DNA of 64,000 bases from positions 248,001 to 312,000 of the forward strand of contig NZ_JAUXOV010000070.1 of the NCBI RefSeq assembly GCF_030684215.1, in the 5' to 3' direction. The notes under the pieces were generated by a model, which saw nothing but the letters and a program-made list of their open reading frames with translations, was not told where the DNA came from and ran no database searches. Source of the stretch: Pseudotabrizicola sp. Its GTDB lineage: Bacteria > Pseudomonadota > Alphaproteobacteria > Rhodobacterales > Rhodobacteraceae. Within the stretch, counting starts at the first letter, position 1, and the number at the start of each line of letters is the position of its first letter. Positions 17,322 to 26,667 of the stretch are shown here, one piece after another. The position numbers and the translations under genes were made by a program.

Positions 17322-17348
17322 AAAAGCCCGCGACCGGCGCGGGCTTTT
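17322..17348 (-). terminator. Intrinsic terminator of the aminotransferase gene
   Basis: AAAAGCCCGCG (17322-17332) and CGCGGGCTTTT (17338-17348) are perfect 11-base arms with A and T ends, so it can work in both directions. It lies 20 bases beyond the minus-strand stop at 17368 and backs up the amtB terminator. Confidence 0.88.
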
Positions 17349-17367
17349 CCTTGTAACTTTGGCCAGA

Positions 17368-18546
17368 TCAGCCCGCCACTGTTGCAATCGCCGCCGCGAG
17401 GATCGGCACGGTGCGGGCGTTCAGCCCGGCAATGTTGATACGGCTGTCGCCGACCATGTAAATCCCGTGATCGTCGCGCAGAACATTCACCTGCGCTTCG
17501 GTCAGCCCCAGACGGCTGAACATACCACGATGATGCGCGACGAAGTCAAAACGGTCAGAGTTGGTGGCGCGGCGCAATTCATCCGCAAGGGTCTTGCGCA
17601 GGTTCAGCATATTTTTCCGCACCTCCTCCAATTCGGCCTTCCAGTCGGCGCGCAGGGTGTCATCTTCCAGAATCATCGTGACCAGACGCGCGCCATGATC
17701 GGGCGGAAAGCTGTAATTCTGGCGGTTCAGATAGGCCAGATTGCCCTGCACTACCGCACGGCGCGCGGGGTCGGTCAGCGCAATCAGCACTCCGGTCCGC
17801 TCGCGGTAGATACCGAAATTCTTGGAACATGACGCCGCAATCAGCACTTCAGGAAAGCGCGCCGCGATCATCCGGGTGGCAGCGGCGTCTTCTTCCAGCC
17901 CGTCGCCAAAGCCCTGATAGGCGATGTCGATGAACGGAATAGCACCGCGCGCTTCCAGCACATCGGCCACTTGCGCCCACTGGTCAGTGGTAAAATTCGC
18001 GCCCGTCGGATTATGGCAGCAGCCGTGAAGCAGCACGATGTCGCCAGATGCAACGCTGCCAAGGTCTTCCAGCACGCCCGAAAAATCCACGCCGCGCGAC
18101 TCTGCATCGAAATAGCGATACTCGGCCATTTTCATGCCAAGATACTTGATGATCGAGGGATGGTTCGGCCATGTCGGATTTGACAGCCAGACCGTTGCAC
18201 CGGGCGCCGCCATTTTCACCAGTTCCAGCGCCTGACGAATGGCCCCGGTGCCGCCTGGTGTCGCAACGCTTGCTGCACGATCAGCATAGCCTGCGCCCAA
18301 AATCATGCCCACCATCGCCGCGTTATAGGCAGGCTCTCCTGCCAGCCCGGTATAGCTCTTGGTGGTCTCAACCTCCCACAGTTTTTTCTCGGCGGCCTTG
18401 ACCGCGCGCATCACGGGGGTGAGGCCAGTGGCATCTTTGTAGACGCCAACGCCAAGGTCGATCTTGGTGTCGCGCGGGTCATCGCGGTACAAGGCAATCA
18501 GTTGCAGGATCTTGTCCTGCGGTTGCGGGTTCAGCACTTCCAGCAT
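17368..18546 (-). CDS. Aromatic amino acid aminotransferase (class I, TyrB/AspC-type)
   Basis: 392 residues. PLP enzyme of fold type I: the Schiff-base Lys is in SCSKNFGIYRERTG, and WLSNPTWPNHPSI and LLHGCCHNPTGANFT are the aspartate/aromatic aminotransferase signatures. RINIAGLN near the C-terminus holds the carboxylate-binding Arg. It transfers amino groups between aspartate or aromatic amino acids and 2-oxoglutarate. I placed the start at 18546 (AAGGAT upstream); the longer frame enters the sulfurtransferase gene. It begins 5 bases after that gene's stop, so the two are in one operon, linking mercaptopyruvate (a transamination product of cysteine) with its sulfurtransferase. Confidence 0.9.
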   Translation of the reverse strand: MLEVLNPQPQDKILQLIALYRDDPRDTKIDLGVGVYKDATGLTPVMRAVKAAEKKLWEVETTKSYTGLAGEPAYNAAMVGMILGAGYADRAASVATPGGTGAIRQALELVKMAAPGATVWLSNPTWPNHPSIIKYLGMKMAEYRYFDAESRGVDFSGVLEDLGSVASGDIVLLHGCCHNPTGANFTTDQWAQVADVLEARGAIPFIDIAYQGFGDGLEEDAAATRMIAARFPEVLIAASCSKNFGIYRERTGVLIALTDPARRAVVQGNLAYLNRQNYSFPPDHGARLVTMILEDDTLRADWKAELEEVRKNMLNLRKTLADELRRATNSDRFDFVAHHRGMFSRLGLTEAQVNVLRDDHGIYMVGDSRINIAGLNARTVPILAAAIATVAG

Positions 18547-18550
18547 TGGC

Positions 18551-19423
18551 CTATCCTTTGGCGACGGCAAGATCTTCATACATGCCCCATTCGGACCACG
18601 ATCCGTCATAGAGCGAGTGGCTGCGGTGCCCCAGGCGTTCCAGCGCAAGCGACAGAATCGCGGCTGTCACGCCAGACCCGCAAGAGGTGATGGCAGGTCT
18701 GGACAGATCGACGCCCGCGGCCTCGAAAACAGCTTTCAGTTCGGCGGGGGGCTTCATTGTGCCATCGGCATTCAGCAGCGTGGCAAAGGGCACGTTCCTG
18801 GACCCCGGAATATGGCCCGACCGCAGGCCGGGGCGCGGCTCGTCCACCTCACCCTTGAAGCGGGCGGTGGCGCGGGCGTCAATAATCTCGGCCTGCGCCA
18901 GTTTGGCGGCGTGCGCCACCTGCGTGACGTCCTTGACCAGATGGTTCTGGCGGCTGACGGTCATGTGCCGGTCACGCACCACAGGGGGCAGGTCTTCGAC
19001 TTCGCGCCCCTCGGCCTGCCACTTCGGGAAACCGCCGTCCAGCACGGCCACATCCATTTTGCCCATCAGCCGGAACGTCCACCAGACGCGCGCCGCCGAA
19101 AACAGCCCTGCCCCGTCATAGACCACCACCTGATGCCCGTCGCCTACGCCCATCGCACGCATCCGGCTCATGAACTTTTCAACCGGCGGCACCATATGCG
19201 GCAGGTTTGACCGGTGGTCGCTGATGTCGTCGATATCAAAAAAACGAGCGCCGGGGATATGGCCAGCAGCATACTCGGCCTTTGCATCGCGGCCCGAGTC
19301 CGGCATGAACCACGTCGCGTCCAGCACCCGCAGATCCGGGTCTTTAAGATGGGCCGCCAGCCAGTCAGTCGATACCAGCGTTTTCGGGTCATCACTGGGC
19401 GAGGGTGTCACAAGTTTTGTCAT
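18551..19423 (-). CDS. sseA: 3-mercaptopyruvate sulfurtransferase
   Basis: 290 residues, two rhodanese domains. The first (about 20-145) is structural and keeps AGHIPGARFFDIDDISD. The second carries the active Cys248 in CGSGVTA, the loop that distinguishes mercaptopyruvate from thiosulfate sulfurtransferases (CRKGVTA). It moves sulfur from 3-mercaptopyruvate to cyanide or thiols. It lies 5 bases upstream of an aminotransferase gene that could make its substrate from cysteine. The start at 19423 opens the family-typical N-terminus; an in-frame extension to 19480 has no support. Confidence 0.92.
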   Translation of the reverse strand: MTKLVTPSPSDDPKTLVSTDWLAAHLKDPDLRVLDATWFMPDSGRDAKAEYAAGHIPGARFFDIDDISDHRSNLPHMVPPVEKFMSRMRAMGVGDGHQVVVYDGAGLFSAARVWWTFRLMGKMDVAVLDGGFPKWQAEGREVEDLPPVVRDRHMTVSRQNHLVKDVTQVAHAAKLAQAEIIDARATARFKGEVDEPRPGLRSGHIPGSRNVPFATLLNADGTMKPPAELKAVFEAAGVDLSRPAITSCGSGVTAAILSLALERLGHRSHSLYDGSWSEWGMYEDLAVAKG

Positions 19424-19502
19424 CGGCCATGCTCCGCGCGGGTCTGGTTCCGCATATATCGGCAGAGGCACACAGGGCAAGTGTGCAGCTTTGGTGTCGG
19501 GA

Positions 19503-19985
19503 CTAGTCCCGGGCGTTTTGCTTCATAATCCGGGCCTTTTGCCGGTCCCAGTCGCGCTTGGCGCTGGTTTCGCGCTTGTCGGCCAGCTTCTTGCCTTTGG
19601 CGACGCCCAGTTTGATCTTCACGATGCCGCGCTCGTTGAAATACATCTTGATGGGCACGATGGTCATGCCTTCGCGCGCGGTCGAGTTCCACAACCGGGC
19701 CAGCTCACGCTTTGACACCAAGAGCTTGCGCCGGCGGCGTTCGTCGTGGCTGTCCCAGTGGTTTGACTGGTTGTAAGGCGCGATATAGCCGTTGATCAGC
19801 CATAGCTCGCCGCCCTCAACGCTTGCATAGCTGTCGCCGATGTTCGACCCGCCCTTGCGCAGCGATTTGACCTCTGACCCTTGCAGCATGATCCCGGCTT
19901 CCAGATCAGACTCGATATGGTAGTCGAACCGCGCCCGGCGGTTTTCGGCAATCAACTTGGAATTGGGGTCAGAAATCGTGGCCAT
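19503..19985 (-). CDS. smpB: SsrA-binding protein SmpB
   Basis: 160 residues. [19 protein letters not shown] and [21 protein letters not shown] are the OB-fold core that binds tmRNA. The C-terminal basic tail [24 protein letters not shown] reaches the decoding centre. With tmRNA it rescues stalled ribosomes. The ATG at 19985 begins [10 protein letters not shown]; the extension to 20015 adds residues foreign to the family. The tmRNA gene itself is not in this window as far as I can see. The gap to sseA is 80 bases. Confidence 0.95.
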   Translation of the reverse strand: MATISDPNSKLIAENRRARFDYHIESDLEAGIMLQGSEVKSLRKGGSNIGDSYASVEGGELWLINGYIAPYNQSNHWDSHDERRRRKLLVSKRELARLWNSTAREGMTIVPIKMYFNERGIVKIKLGVAKGKKLADKRETSAKRDWDRQKARIMKQNARD

Positions 19986-20055
19986 CCACTTCACATAAGC
20001 GCAGGGCGGGGCCAAGTCCAGATGGTGGCCACCACTGTCTGCGGGCTGTGGCTGG

Positions 20056-20961
20056 TTATTGTGGCAGGCGCGTCGCCGGGTTTGTCAAAGGGCGCGTTTT
20101 TTGCCGATTTCCACGGATCAGCGTGTAAATTCCTGACCCCACTACCAGCGCCGACCCAAGCCACGTCGCCAGATCAGGCCGCTCGCCAAACAACAGCATG
20201 GCCAGCGCCATCGCAAACACCAGCCGCACATATCGGAACGGGGTCACAAACCCGATCTCACCCGTGCGCATCGCCGAGGTCAGGGCGTGATAGCCCAGCA
20301 CAGCAAACAGCGCCGTCCCGGCCAGCAGCGCAACCCCTTTGGCATCAGGCAGCACTGCCCCGCCTGTAAAGGCCAGAATGGCCGCCCCGGCCAAGGCCAG
20401 CATGGCAAAGCCTGCCACCCCCAACTGTCGGTTCGACATCACCTTTGGTGCGGCCCGCGTCGCCAGATCGCGCCCGGCGAACCCCAGCATGCCCGCCACC
20501 GCCAGCAGGGACAGCGCCGAAAACCCGTCCAGCCCCGGCCGAATGATGATCAACACGCCCACAAAGCCGACCACCACCGCCAACCAGCGCCGCCAACCCA
20601 CGCGCTCACCAAAGAACAGCGCCGCCCCGCCCACCACCACCAAGGGTGAGGCCTGCAAAATTGCCGATGTCGTTGAAAGCGGCGTCAGCGCGATGGCCAG
20701 GGCATAGAACAACCGCCCCGACACCTCGAACCCCGACCGGATCGCCAGCCCGCGCGTCAACAGTGCCGGATGAAACACCGGCTCCCGCATCCGCCGCGCC
20801 ATCAGGGCAAACACCGCCATGCCGCACAGACCCACGATCAGCACCGCCTGTCCTATCGGCATCACGCGTGAAGCAGTTTTCAGAAGCATATCCTCAACTG
20901 CAAACCCCGCCATGGACAGGATCATGAATGCCGCGCCGCGCAAGTTCGCGTTCTCAAACAT
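20056..20961 (-). CDS. EamA/DMT-family transporter (RhaT/YdcZ-like), first of three
   Basis: 301 residues with ten predicted helices in two EamA repeats. The first ends with [28 protein letters not shown] and the second with [24 protein letters not shown], the duplicated E-R-P/W-x-G pattern. DMT exporters move amino acids, nucleosides or drugs across the inner membrane; the substrate cannot be inferred. The ATG at 20961 has a GGCGGA site before it; a TTG five codons upstream is also in frame. It is alone between smpB and dapA and related to the pair at 24.2-25.9 kb. Confidence 0.85.
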   Translation of the reverse strand: MFENANLRGAAFMILSMAGFAVEDMLLKTASRVMPIGQAVLIVGLCGMAVFALMARRMREPVFHPALLTRGLAIRSGFEVSGRLFYALAIALTPLSTTSAILQASPLVVVGGAALFFGERVGWRRWLAVVVGFVGVLIIIRPGLDGFSALSLLAVAGMLGFAGRDLATRAAPKVMSNRQLGVAGFAMLALAGAAILAFTGGAVLPDAKGVALLAGTALFAVLGYHALTSAMRTGEIGFVTPFRYVRLVFAMALAMLLFGERPDLATWLGSALVVGSGIYTLIRGNRQKTRPLTNPATRLPQ

Positions 20962-21037
20962 CGGATATCCGCCCAAAACAGATCAGCGATTCACTGCCCT
21001 GTGGTGCAATTTTGACTCAAAACCCTAGGTTCAGTCA

Positions 21038-21060
21038 TTCATCTTGGCTGAAATACTCTT
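21038..21060 (-). repeat. Dispersed GAGTATTT element, copy C (CCAAGATGAA tail)
   Basis: Read on the minus strand: AAGAGTATTTCAGCCAAGATGAA. It lies 60 bases downstream of the dapA stop and on its strand. It is preceded by a run of eight C (21061-21068) and a GGGGG...CCCCC dyad (21071-21088). Confidence 0.7.
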
Positions 21061-21117
21061 GGGGGGGCAGGGGGTCAGACAGCCCCCATGTTCAGCAGCA
21101 GTCTTCGGTCCGGGATT

Positions 21118-21993
21118 TCAGTTCAACAGCCCGGCATGGCGCATCGCAGCCTTGATCTTGTCCTTGGTGCCATCGGTCAGGCCGACAAGCGGCAGCCGCA
21201 CATCTTCGGCACAACGGCCCAGCAGTGACAGACCGTACTTTGCCCCCGCCAGCCCCGGCTCGATGAAAATAGCCTCATGCAGCGGCATCAGCCTGTCCTG
21301 AATTTGCAAAGCGGTGCGGTAATCCCCGGCCAGAGTGGCATTCTGGAACTCGGCGCACAGGCGCGGGGCCACGTTTGCCGTGACCGAAATGCATCCGGTG
21401 CCGCCATGCGCGTTAAAGCCAAGCGCGGTCGCATCTTCGCCCGACAGCTGGATAAAATCCTTGCCGCAGGTCTCGCGTTGCATCGACACGCGCTCGATTT
21501 TGCCGGTCGCGTCTTTTACCCCAATGATCCGCGGCAGTCTCGACAACGCGCCCATGGTGTCGGGGGACATATCCACCACCGACCGGCCCGGAATGTTGTA
21601 AATGATGATCGGTAGGGTGCAGCAATCATGCAGTGCTGTGAAATGCGCGATCAATCCGGCTTGCGTTGGCTTGTTGTAATAGGGTGTCACCACCAGCGCG
21701 ACATCAGCTCCCACCCGTTCGGCGTGCTGAATAAGCCGGATGCCTTCAACCGTGTTGTTTGACCCGGCCCCTGCAATGACCGGCACACGGCCCGCAGCGA
21801 ATTTCACCACCGCCTCGATCATCGCCTCATGTTCTTCATGGCTCAGCGTCGGGCTTTCGCCCGTTGTGCCCACCGGAACCAGCCCATGCGAGCCTTCGGA
21901 AATTTGCCAGTCGACCAGCTTTTTCAGCATGTCCAGATCAAGTTCGCCGTTCTTGAACGGCGTAACCAAGGCGGGGATGGACCCTTTGATCAT
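21118..21993 (-). CDS. dapA: 4-hydroxy-tetrahydrodipicolinate synthase
   Basis: 291 residues, usual length. [14 protein letters not shown] carries the catalytic Thr pair, [13 protein letters not shown] the Tyr of the proton relay, and [13 protein letters not shown] the Schiff-base Lys that binds pyruvate. It condenses pyruvate and aspartate semialdehyde on the way to diaminopimelate and lysine. It stands alone, divergent to the transglycosylase gene across 176 bases; the gap shows a TTGACA at 22109 but no matching -10. A copy of the dispersed element lies just beyond its stop. Confidence 0.94.
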   Translation of the reverse strand: MIKGSIPALVTPFKNGELDLDMLKKLVDWQISEGSHGLVPVGTTGESPTLSHEEHEAMIEAVVKFAAGRVPVIAGAGSNNTVEGIRLIQHAERVGADVALVVTPYYNKPTQAGLIAHFTALHDCCTLPIIIYNIPGRSVVDMSPDTMGALSRLPRIIGVKDATGKIERVSMQRETCGKDFIQLSGEDATALGFNAHGGTGCISVTANVAPRLCAEFQNATLAGDYRTALQIQDRLMPLHEAIFIEPGLAGAKYGLSLLGRCAEDVRLPLVGLTDGTKDKIKAAMRHAGLLN

Positions 21994-22169
21994 GGCACGC
22001 AGACTCCTGTTGGCGCGACACGCAAGGGCGAGTCGCTTGGGCTGAAAATCCCGCCTTGATTAGCCGGGGCGCGGGCAATTGCCAAGCGCAGCCTTTCATC
22101 TGCCGCTTTTGGCCCGGTTGACAGGATCGTGGGTTGTCGACCCAACGGGCTTCGGGCAAAATCCGTGCC

Positions 22170-24116
22170 ATGAGCAGAAGATCAAAAAACACGGTTGTGG
22201 GGCTGCTGGCGCCTGTTGTGCTTGCGCTGGCACTCACCGGCCCGGTGCGGGCAGATGAAACACAGGCGATGCGGCAGGTTCTGGACCGCATCTCGGCCAA
22301 GGATTGGGCGGGAGCCGCCGCCATCGCCCCGCATGACGTCGCCCGCGATCTGGTGGTCTGGAGCAAGCTTCGCGCAGGCGACGGGCTGCTTGGCGACTAT
22401 GAAGCGTTCCTCAAGCGCCGTCCGGATTGGCCGGGTCTGCCATTTTTGCGCCAAAAGGGTGAAGCCGCCGTTGCCCGGTCGAACACGCCAGACCGGGTGG
22501 TCGCCTATTTCAACGGCCAGACCCCACAAACCGGCGAAGGTGCCGTGGCGTTGGTCCGCGCGCTTCAAGCCCTTGGCCGCCGGGATCAGGCCGAAGATCG
22601 CGCCATGCAGGCCTGGTCCGATCTGACCCTTTCCGCCGAACATGAAGCGGCGTTGCTGTCCTTGTCCCCTCAATCGGTGGCCCTTGTGCATGAGCTGCGG
22701 ATGGACCGCCTGCTCTGGCAAGAGCGGCGCGCAGAGGCGCAGCGGATGTTGCCGCGCCTGCCCGCCGATTGGCAGGCCCTCGCCAAGGCCCGCATGGGGT
22801 TGCAGACCGGGGCTGATGGCGTGACAGCACTGATCAACGCCGTGCCACAGAGCCGCGCGACCGATCCGGGTCTTGCTTTTGACCGCTTTATCTGGCGCAT
22901 GAAGCGTGACCTTTATGACGAAGCCTTGCCGTTGATTCTGGACCGCAGTGCCAATGCCGCCGCTTTGGGCGATCCGCAGGCTTGGGCGGCGCGTCGTGCC
23001 GTGCTGACACGCTGGCTCTTGCGTCAGAACCGTCCTGCCGAGGCGTACCGCGTTGCGTCATCGCATCACCTGACCGCTGGCGGCGGCTATGCCGATCTGG
23101 AGTTCCTGTCGGGCTTCATCGCCCTGCGTCGCCTGAACGATCCCGCCCGCGCGCTGGAGCATTTCCGCCACCTCGAAGCCGGGGTGGCGACGCCGATTTC
23201 CCTTTCACGCGCGCTTTATTGGCAGGGCCGCGCCCAAGAGGCCGGCGGCGCGCGCGATGCGGCACAGCGCGCTTATCAGTCTGCGGCCCGGCATCAGACC
23301 GCCTATTATGGCTTGCTTGCCGCCGAAAAACTTGGGCTGTCGCTGGATGCAACCCTGCTCAGCGCCGCCCGCCCCGCCGATTGGCGACAGGCTGGCTGGA
23401 CCCGCTCAAGCGTACATCAGGCTGCTCTTTTGGCCCTGCGCGCAGGCGACCGCAATCTGGCCAAGCGGTTCTGGCTGCATCTGGCCGAAAGCCTTGATGC
23501 CACCGGCCTTGACCAGTTGGGCGATATGGCCTTGGCGCTGAACGAGCCGCATATCGCGGTGCTGATCGGTAAACATGCGGCCGAGCGCAGCATCATTCTG
23601 CCGCGCGCCTACTATCCGATAACCGATCTGGTGCCTGATGGGTTGGCGGTCAGCCGTGCCTTCGCCCTCGCCATCGCGCGGCGCGAAAGCGAATTCGAAC
23701 CCTCCGCCCGCTCGCCGGCCGATGCGCGCGGGTTGATGCAGCTTTTGCCCGGAACCGCGAAGATGATGGCCGACAAGGTGTCGGTGCCGTTTGATGCGGG
23801 CCGCCTGACCCGCGACCCCGGCTATAACGCCATTCTGGGCGGTGCTTATCTCAAACAACTGGTCGATGAATTCGGCCCCTCCATCGCGCTGGTCGCCTCG
23901 GGCTATAACGCAGGCCCCGGCCGCCCGCGCCGCTGGATCACAGAATACGGCGATCCGCGCCGCGCTGATGTCGATGTCATCGACTGGGTGGAGTCGATCC
24001 CCTTCACCGAAACCCGAACTTATGTGATGCGGGTGATCGAAGGCGTGATCCTTTACCGCGCCAAACTGCGCGGCACCCCCGGCCCGGTTAATGTAACGGG
24101 CGAGCTAAAAGGCTGA
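22170..24116 (+). CDS. slt: Soluble lytic murein transglycosylase (Slt70-like)
   Basis: 648 residues. A signal peptide (about 1-28, ending VRADE) precedes a long alpha-helical superhelix (about 30-480) and a C-terminal goose-lysozyme-like domain. There IARRESEFEPSARSPADARGLMQLLPGTA holds the catalytic Glu, and YNAGPGRPRRW is the third family motif. It cleaves peptidoglycan to 1,6-anhydromuropeptides in the periplasm. ATG at 22170 was preferred to an upstream in-frame one because it directly opens the signal sequence. It is the only gene on the plus strand between dapA and mnmC-like and converges on the transporter pair. Confidence 0.92.
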   Translation: MSRRSKNTVVGLLAPVVLALALTGPVRADETQAMRQVLDRISAKDWAGAAAIAPHDVARDLVVWSKLRAGDGLLGDYEAFLKRRPDWPGLPFLRQKGEAAVARSNTPDRVVAYFNGQTPQTGEGAVALVRALQALGRRDQAEDRAMQAWSDLTLSAEHEAALLSLSPQSVALVHELRMDRLLWQERRAEAQRMLPRLPADWQALAKARMGLQTGADGVTALINAVPQSRATDPGLAFDRFIWRMKRDLYDEALPLILDRSANAAALGDPQAWAARRAVLTRWLLRQNRPAEAYRVASSHHLTAGGGYADLEFLSGFIALRRLNDPARALEHFRHLEAGVATPISLSRALYWQGRAQEAGGARDAAQRAYQSAARHQTAYYGLLAAEKLGLSLDATLLSAARPADWRQAGWTRSSVHQAALLALRAGDRNLAKRFWLHLAESLDATGLDQLGDMALALNEPHIAVLIGKHAAERSIILPRAYYPITDLVPDGLAVSRAFALAIARRESEFEPSARSPADARGLMQLLPGTAKMMADKVSVPFDAGRLTRDPGYNAILGGAYLKQLVDEFGPSIALVASGYNAGPGRPRRWITEYGDPRRADVDVIDWVESIPFTETRTYVMRVIEGVILYRAKLRGTPGPVNVTGELKG

Positions 24117-24127
24117 TCCCCTCAGGA

Positions 24128-24150
24128 TTGCTGCTTTCCAAATACTCCCG
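24128..24150 (-). repeat. Dispersed GAGTATTT element, copy E (AGCAGCAA tail)
   Basis: Minus-strand reading: GCGGGAGTATTTGGAAAGCAGCAA. It lies 39 bases downstream of the transporter stop at 24189 and on its strand. An 8-base perfect stem (24152-24175) comes immediately before the core. Confidence 0.75.
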
Positions 24151-24151
24151 C

Positions 24152-24175
24152 GCGGAGCGCTCCTACACGCTCCGC
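24152..24175 (-). terminator. Hairpin preceding dispersed element E
   Basis: GCGGAGCG (24152-24159) and CGCTCCGC (24168-24175), 8-base loop. On the minus strand it follows the transporter stop by 14 bases and is followed by GCGGGAGTATTTGG, so it looks like a weak intrinsic terminator made of a hairpin plus the GAGTATTT core. Confidence 0.5.
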
Positions 24176-24188
24176 TTGGGCCAACCCA

Positions 24189-25070
24189 TCAAGCCTTGCG
24201 CTTGGCTTTCATATGCTGACGCCAAAGGGTGAACAGCCCGGCGGCCACCACGATCCCGGCCCCGGTCGCTACATTCAGCCGGAGGGATTCGCTAAATACG
24301 AAAAGCCCGATCAATGCGGCGAAGGGCAATTGCAGATAGGCCAAAGGCTGAATGGCTGACGCCTCGGCCACCTCATAGGCGCGGATCAGGCACCAGTGCG
24401 ACAGCGCGGCGGTCATGCACAGCAGCGCCATCCAGCCCATGTCGGGAACACTCATCGGTTCCCAATGCCAGATGCCGATGGCGGTCATCACCACCGCCCC
24501 GGTTGTTCCGGTCCAGAAGAACGACACCATCGCGGCATCCTCGCGCGCAACATAGCGGGTCAGCAGACCGTAAAGTGCAAACATCGTCGCCGCTGCCAGC
24601 GGGATCAAAGCCTCCACCTTGAACACACCAAAACCGGGTTGCAGGATCACCACGACGCCCACAAAGCCGACGCCAATCGCCAGCCACCGCCGCCAACCTA
24701 CGGTTTCGCCCAGAATGGGGCCAGACAGCGCGGCGATCAGCAGAGGATATGTCGCAAACACCGCATGGCTTTCGACCAGCCCCAGCGCCACAAACCCCAG
24801 CACCATCACGCAGATTTCCAGTGCCAGCAGGACACCACGCAAGATCTGAACCTTTGGCATCCGCGACCGCACCGCCGCCCGGATCCCGCCCGGTGCGCGC
24901 GACACCAAAGCGATAACAAACGCCGCAAAGAACCAGTAGCGCAGCATCACCACCATCCAGACGTTATATGTCCCGCCCAAATGGCGCGACAGCCCGTCCT
25001 GCACCGCGAAAATCAACGTCGTGCCAACCATCAGCCAAATGCCGAGCTTTGTGTTTTGCGCAACACTCAT
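24189..25070 (-). CDS. EamA/DMT-family transporter, second of tandem pair
   Basis: 293 residues and ten helices in two EamA halves. LVESHAVFATYPLLIAALSGPILGE and GWRRWLAIGVGFVGVVVILQPG mark the first half, and FAALIGLFVFSESL the second. It is clearly paralogous to the gene just upstream: both share ESHAVFA...PLLIAA, RWLAIG, VVVIL-PG and the N-term pattern LGIWLMxxxxxxFAxQDG. The ATGA overlap (25067-25070) suggests that both products are made in fixed ratio and might work as a heterodimer. The substrate is not known. Confidence 0.87.
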   Translation of the reverse strand: MSVAQNTKLGIWLMVGTTLIFAVQDGLSRHLGGTYNVWMVVMLRYWFFAAFVIALVSRAPGGIRAAVRSRMPKVQILRGVLLALEICVMVLGFVALGLVESHAVFATYPLLIAALSGPILGETVGWRRWLAIGVGFVGVVVILQPGFGVFKVEALIPLAAATMFALYGLLTRYVAREDAAMVSFFWTGTTGAVVMTAIGIWHWEPMSVPDMGWMALLCMTAALSHWCLIRAYEVAEASAIQPLAYLQLPFAALIGLFVFSESLRLNVATGAGIVVAAGLFTLWRQHMKAKRKA

Positions 25071-25933
25071 GTCTTCGCCGTCCGTTCCAGCGACAGGGCA
25101 TAAAGCCCCGCCGCAATGATAATGCCAGCCCCCAATGCCACCAGTGGGCTCAGCGTTTCGTTGTAAACCGTCAACCCGATCAGGGTGACAAAGACAATCT
25201 GCAAATAGGCATAGGGCTGCACCCGCGCGGCCTCGATCTGCTCATAGCATTTGAGCAAAAGCCAATGCGAGAAAATCGAGATCACTGCATAGATGGCCAG
25301 CAAGGGCAGGTCGGCAGGGGCCACAGCTTGCCAGTTCGGCAGGCCCGCCACGGTCATCAAACCAGCCCCGATCACACCCGGCCAGAAGAATGACGGAAAC
25401 GTTGGCTCATCCCGCGTGGTCAGTCGGGTGAGGATGGAATACAGCGCGAACATCACCGCCGCCGCCAAGGGCAGCAGTGCGGCAGGCGTAAACACCCCCA
25501 TGCCGGGACGCAGGATCACCACCACGCCCAGCATTCCCGCCCCAATTGCCAGCCAGCGTTGCCAGATGATCCGCTCGCCCAATATCAGGCCTGAGAACGC
25601 CGCGATCAGCAGCGGGCAGATGGCAAAGACCGCGTGGCTCTCAATCAAACCGATCAGGGTATAGCCCCAGACGATCACGCAAATCTCGCCCACCAGCAAC
25701 AAGGACCGCGCGACATGCACGCGCATGTGGCGCGAGGCGACAGCGCTGCGCAGCCCCTCCGGTCGGCGCAGGGCAAGCAGGGTGACGAACCCCGCAAACA
25801 CCCAATAGCGCACCATCACCACCATCAAGGTATTGTATTCGCTGGCCAGATAGCGCGAAAATCCGTCTTGCGCAGCAAAGGCGGCGACAGCGGCAATCAT
25901 CAGCCAGATGCCAAGCCGCGGGTTCCGGCTCAT
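25067..25933 (-). CDS. EamA/DMT-family transporter, first of tandem pair
   Basis: 288 residues and ten helices. PRLGIWLMIAAVAAFAAQDG and GLIESHAVFAICPLLIAAF are near-copies of the corresponding stretches in the downstream gene, showing a recent tandem duplication. It overlaps the mnmD gene upstream (25930-25933, ATGA), so three minus-strand genes run without gaps. Whether mnmD and the transporters share a function is doubtful; overlap more likely reflects compaction. The exported compound is unknown. Confidence 0.87.
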   Translation of the reverse strand: MSRNPRLGIWLMIAAVAAFAAQDGFSRYLASEYNTLMVVMVRYWVFAGFVTLLALRRPEGLRSAVASRHMRVHVARSLLLVGEICVIVWGYTLIGLIESHAVFAICPLLIAAFSGLILGERIIWQRWLAIGAGMLGVVVILRPGMGVFTPAALLPLAAAVMFALYSILTRLTTRDEPTFPSFFWPGVIGAGLMTVAGLPNWQAVAPADLPLLAIYAVISIFSHWLLLKCYEQIEAARVQPYAYLQIVFVTLIGLTVYNETLSPLVALGAGIIIAAGLYALSLERTAKT

Positions 25934-26619
25934 CGCACACCCGTCGTCATATGCCGTTTGCGTCCGTGTCCGGGTTGACGTGTCACGGTGAACCCGGCGT
26001 CGGTCAGCGCGCGCCGGACATGGCCTGCGGCGGTATATGTGGCGAAGGTGCCGCCGGGCGCGGTGTGGCGCGCGACTTCGGCCATGATCTCGGGCGACCA
26101 GAGTTCAGGGTTCTTGGCGGGCGAAAACCCGTCCAGAAACCACGCGTCCGCCATGCCCTGCCAAGCGGGCAGGGTGTTGCGCGCGTCACCGATGATCACC
26201 TCAACCTCCAGCCCGGGCAGGCGGAATTGGCGTGCGCCCTTGGCCCATGCCGCCAGAAATTCGCCCGCAACGGCCTGCGCCGCGGGGAAGTGGGCCAGCG
26301 CGCGGAAGATGTCATTGGCCGTCATCGGATAGGCTTCGAAACTGGTGAAACGAATTGTGCCGGGGCGGGCCGTATCCGCCCAAGCCATCAGAACCGCCAG
26401 AAGGTTCAGCCCGGTGCCAAAGCCCAGTTCGGCAATGTGAAAGCCATCTCGCAGCCGATCCGGCAGAGTGTTGCCTGCCAAAAACACATGCCGCGTCTCG
26501 GCCAGCCCGTCATTCAGCGAAAAGTAGGGATCATCAAAACGGCGCGAGACCGGAATCACGCCATCGCGCCAGTCCAGACCCTCTGGATCATGCTCTGTAC
26601 CCTGTTCGATATCCGACAT
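25930..26619 (-). CDS. mnmD: tRNA 5-methylaminomethyl-2-thiouridine methyltransferase (MnmD, stand-alone MnmC methyltransferase domain)
   Basis: 229 residues. The N-terminal SRRFDDPYFSLNDGLAETRHVFL and ELGFGTGLNLLAVLMAW (SAM motif) are the DUF752/MnmC(m) signature, followed by YPMTANDIFRALAHFP and FLDGFSPAKNPELWS. MnmC(m) makes the last methylation of mnm5s2U34 in tRNAs for Lys, Glu and Gln. In gammaproteobacteria this domain is fused to an FAD oxidase; here it is free. The ATG at 26619 starts MSDIEQ; upstream reading-through into the divergent gene has no support. A DAO-type oxidase, the likely other half, starts 49 bases away on the other strand. Confidence 0.85.
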   Translation of the reverse strand: MSDIEQGTEHDPEGLDWRDGVIPVSRRFDDPYFSLNDGLAETRHVFLAGNTLPDRLRDGFHIAELGFGTGLNLLAVLMAWADTARPGTIRFTSFEAYPMTANDIFRALAHFPAAQAVAGEFLAAWAKGARQFRLPGLEVEVIIGDARNTLPAWQGMADAWFLDGFSPAKNPELWSPEIMAEVARHTAPGGTFATYTAAGHVRRALTDAGFTVTRQPGHGRKRHMTTGVR

Positions 26620-26667
26620 TTGCCCTATGCCTCGCGTCAGGTGATCCATGGTCAGAAGGCACAGCAA

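Noticed and set aside
22109-22137. TTGACA as a -35 for slt
   Set aside because: At 17 bases spacing the -10 would be CCCAAC, which does not fit.
25951-26667. Upstream extension of the DAO-type oxidoreductase to 25951
   Set aside because: It would run antisense through the whole mnmD gene; the FAD fold begins at 26668.
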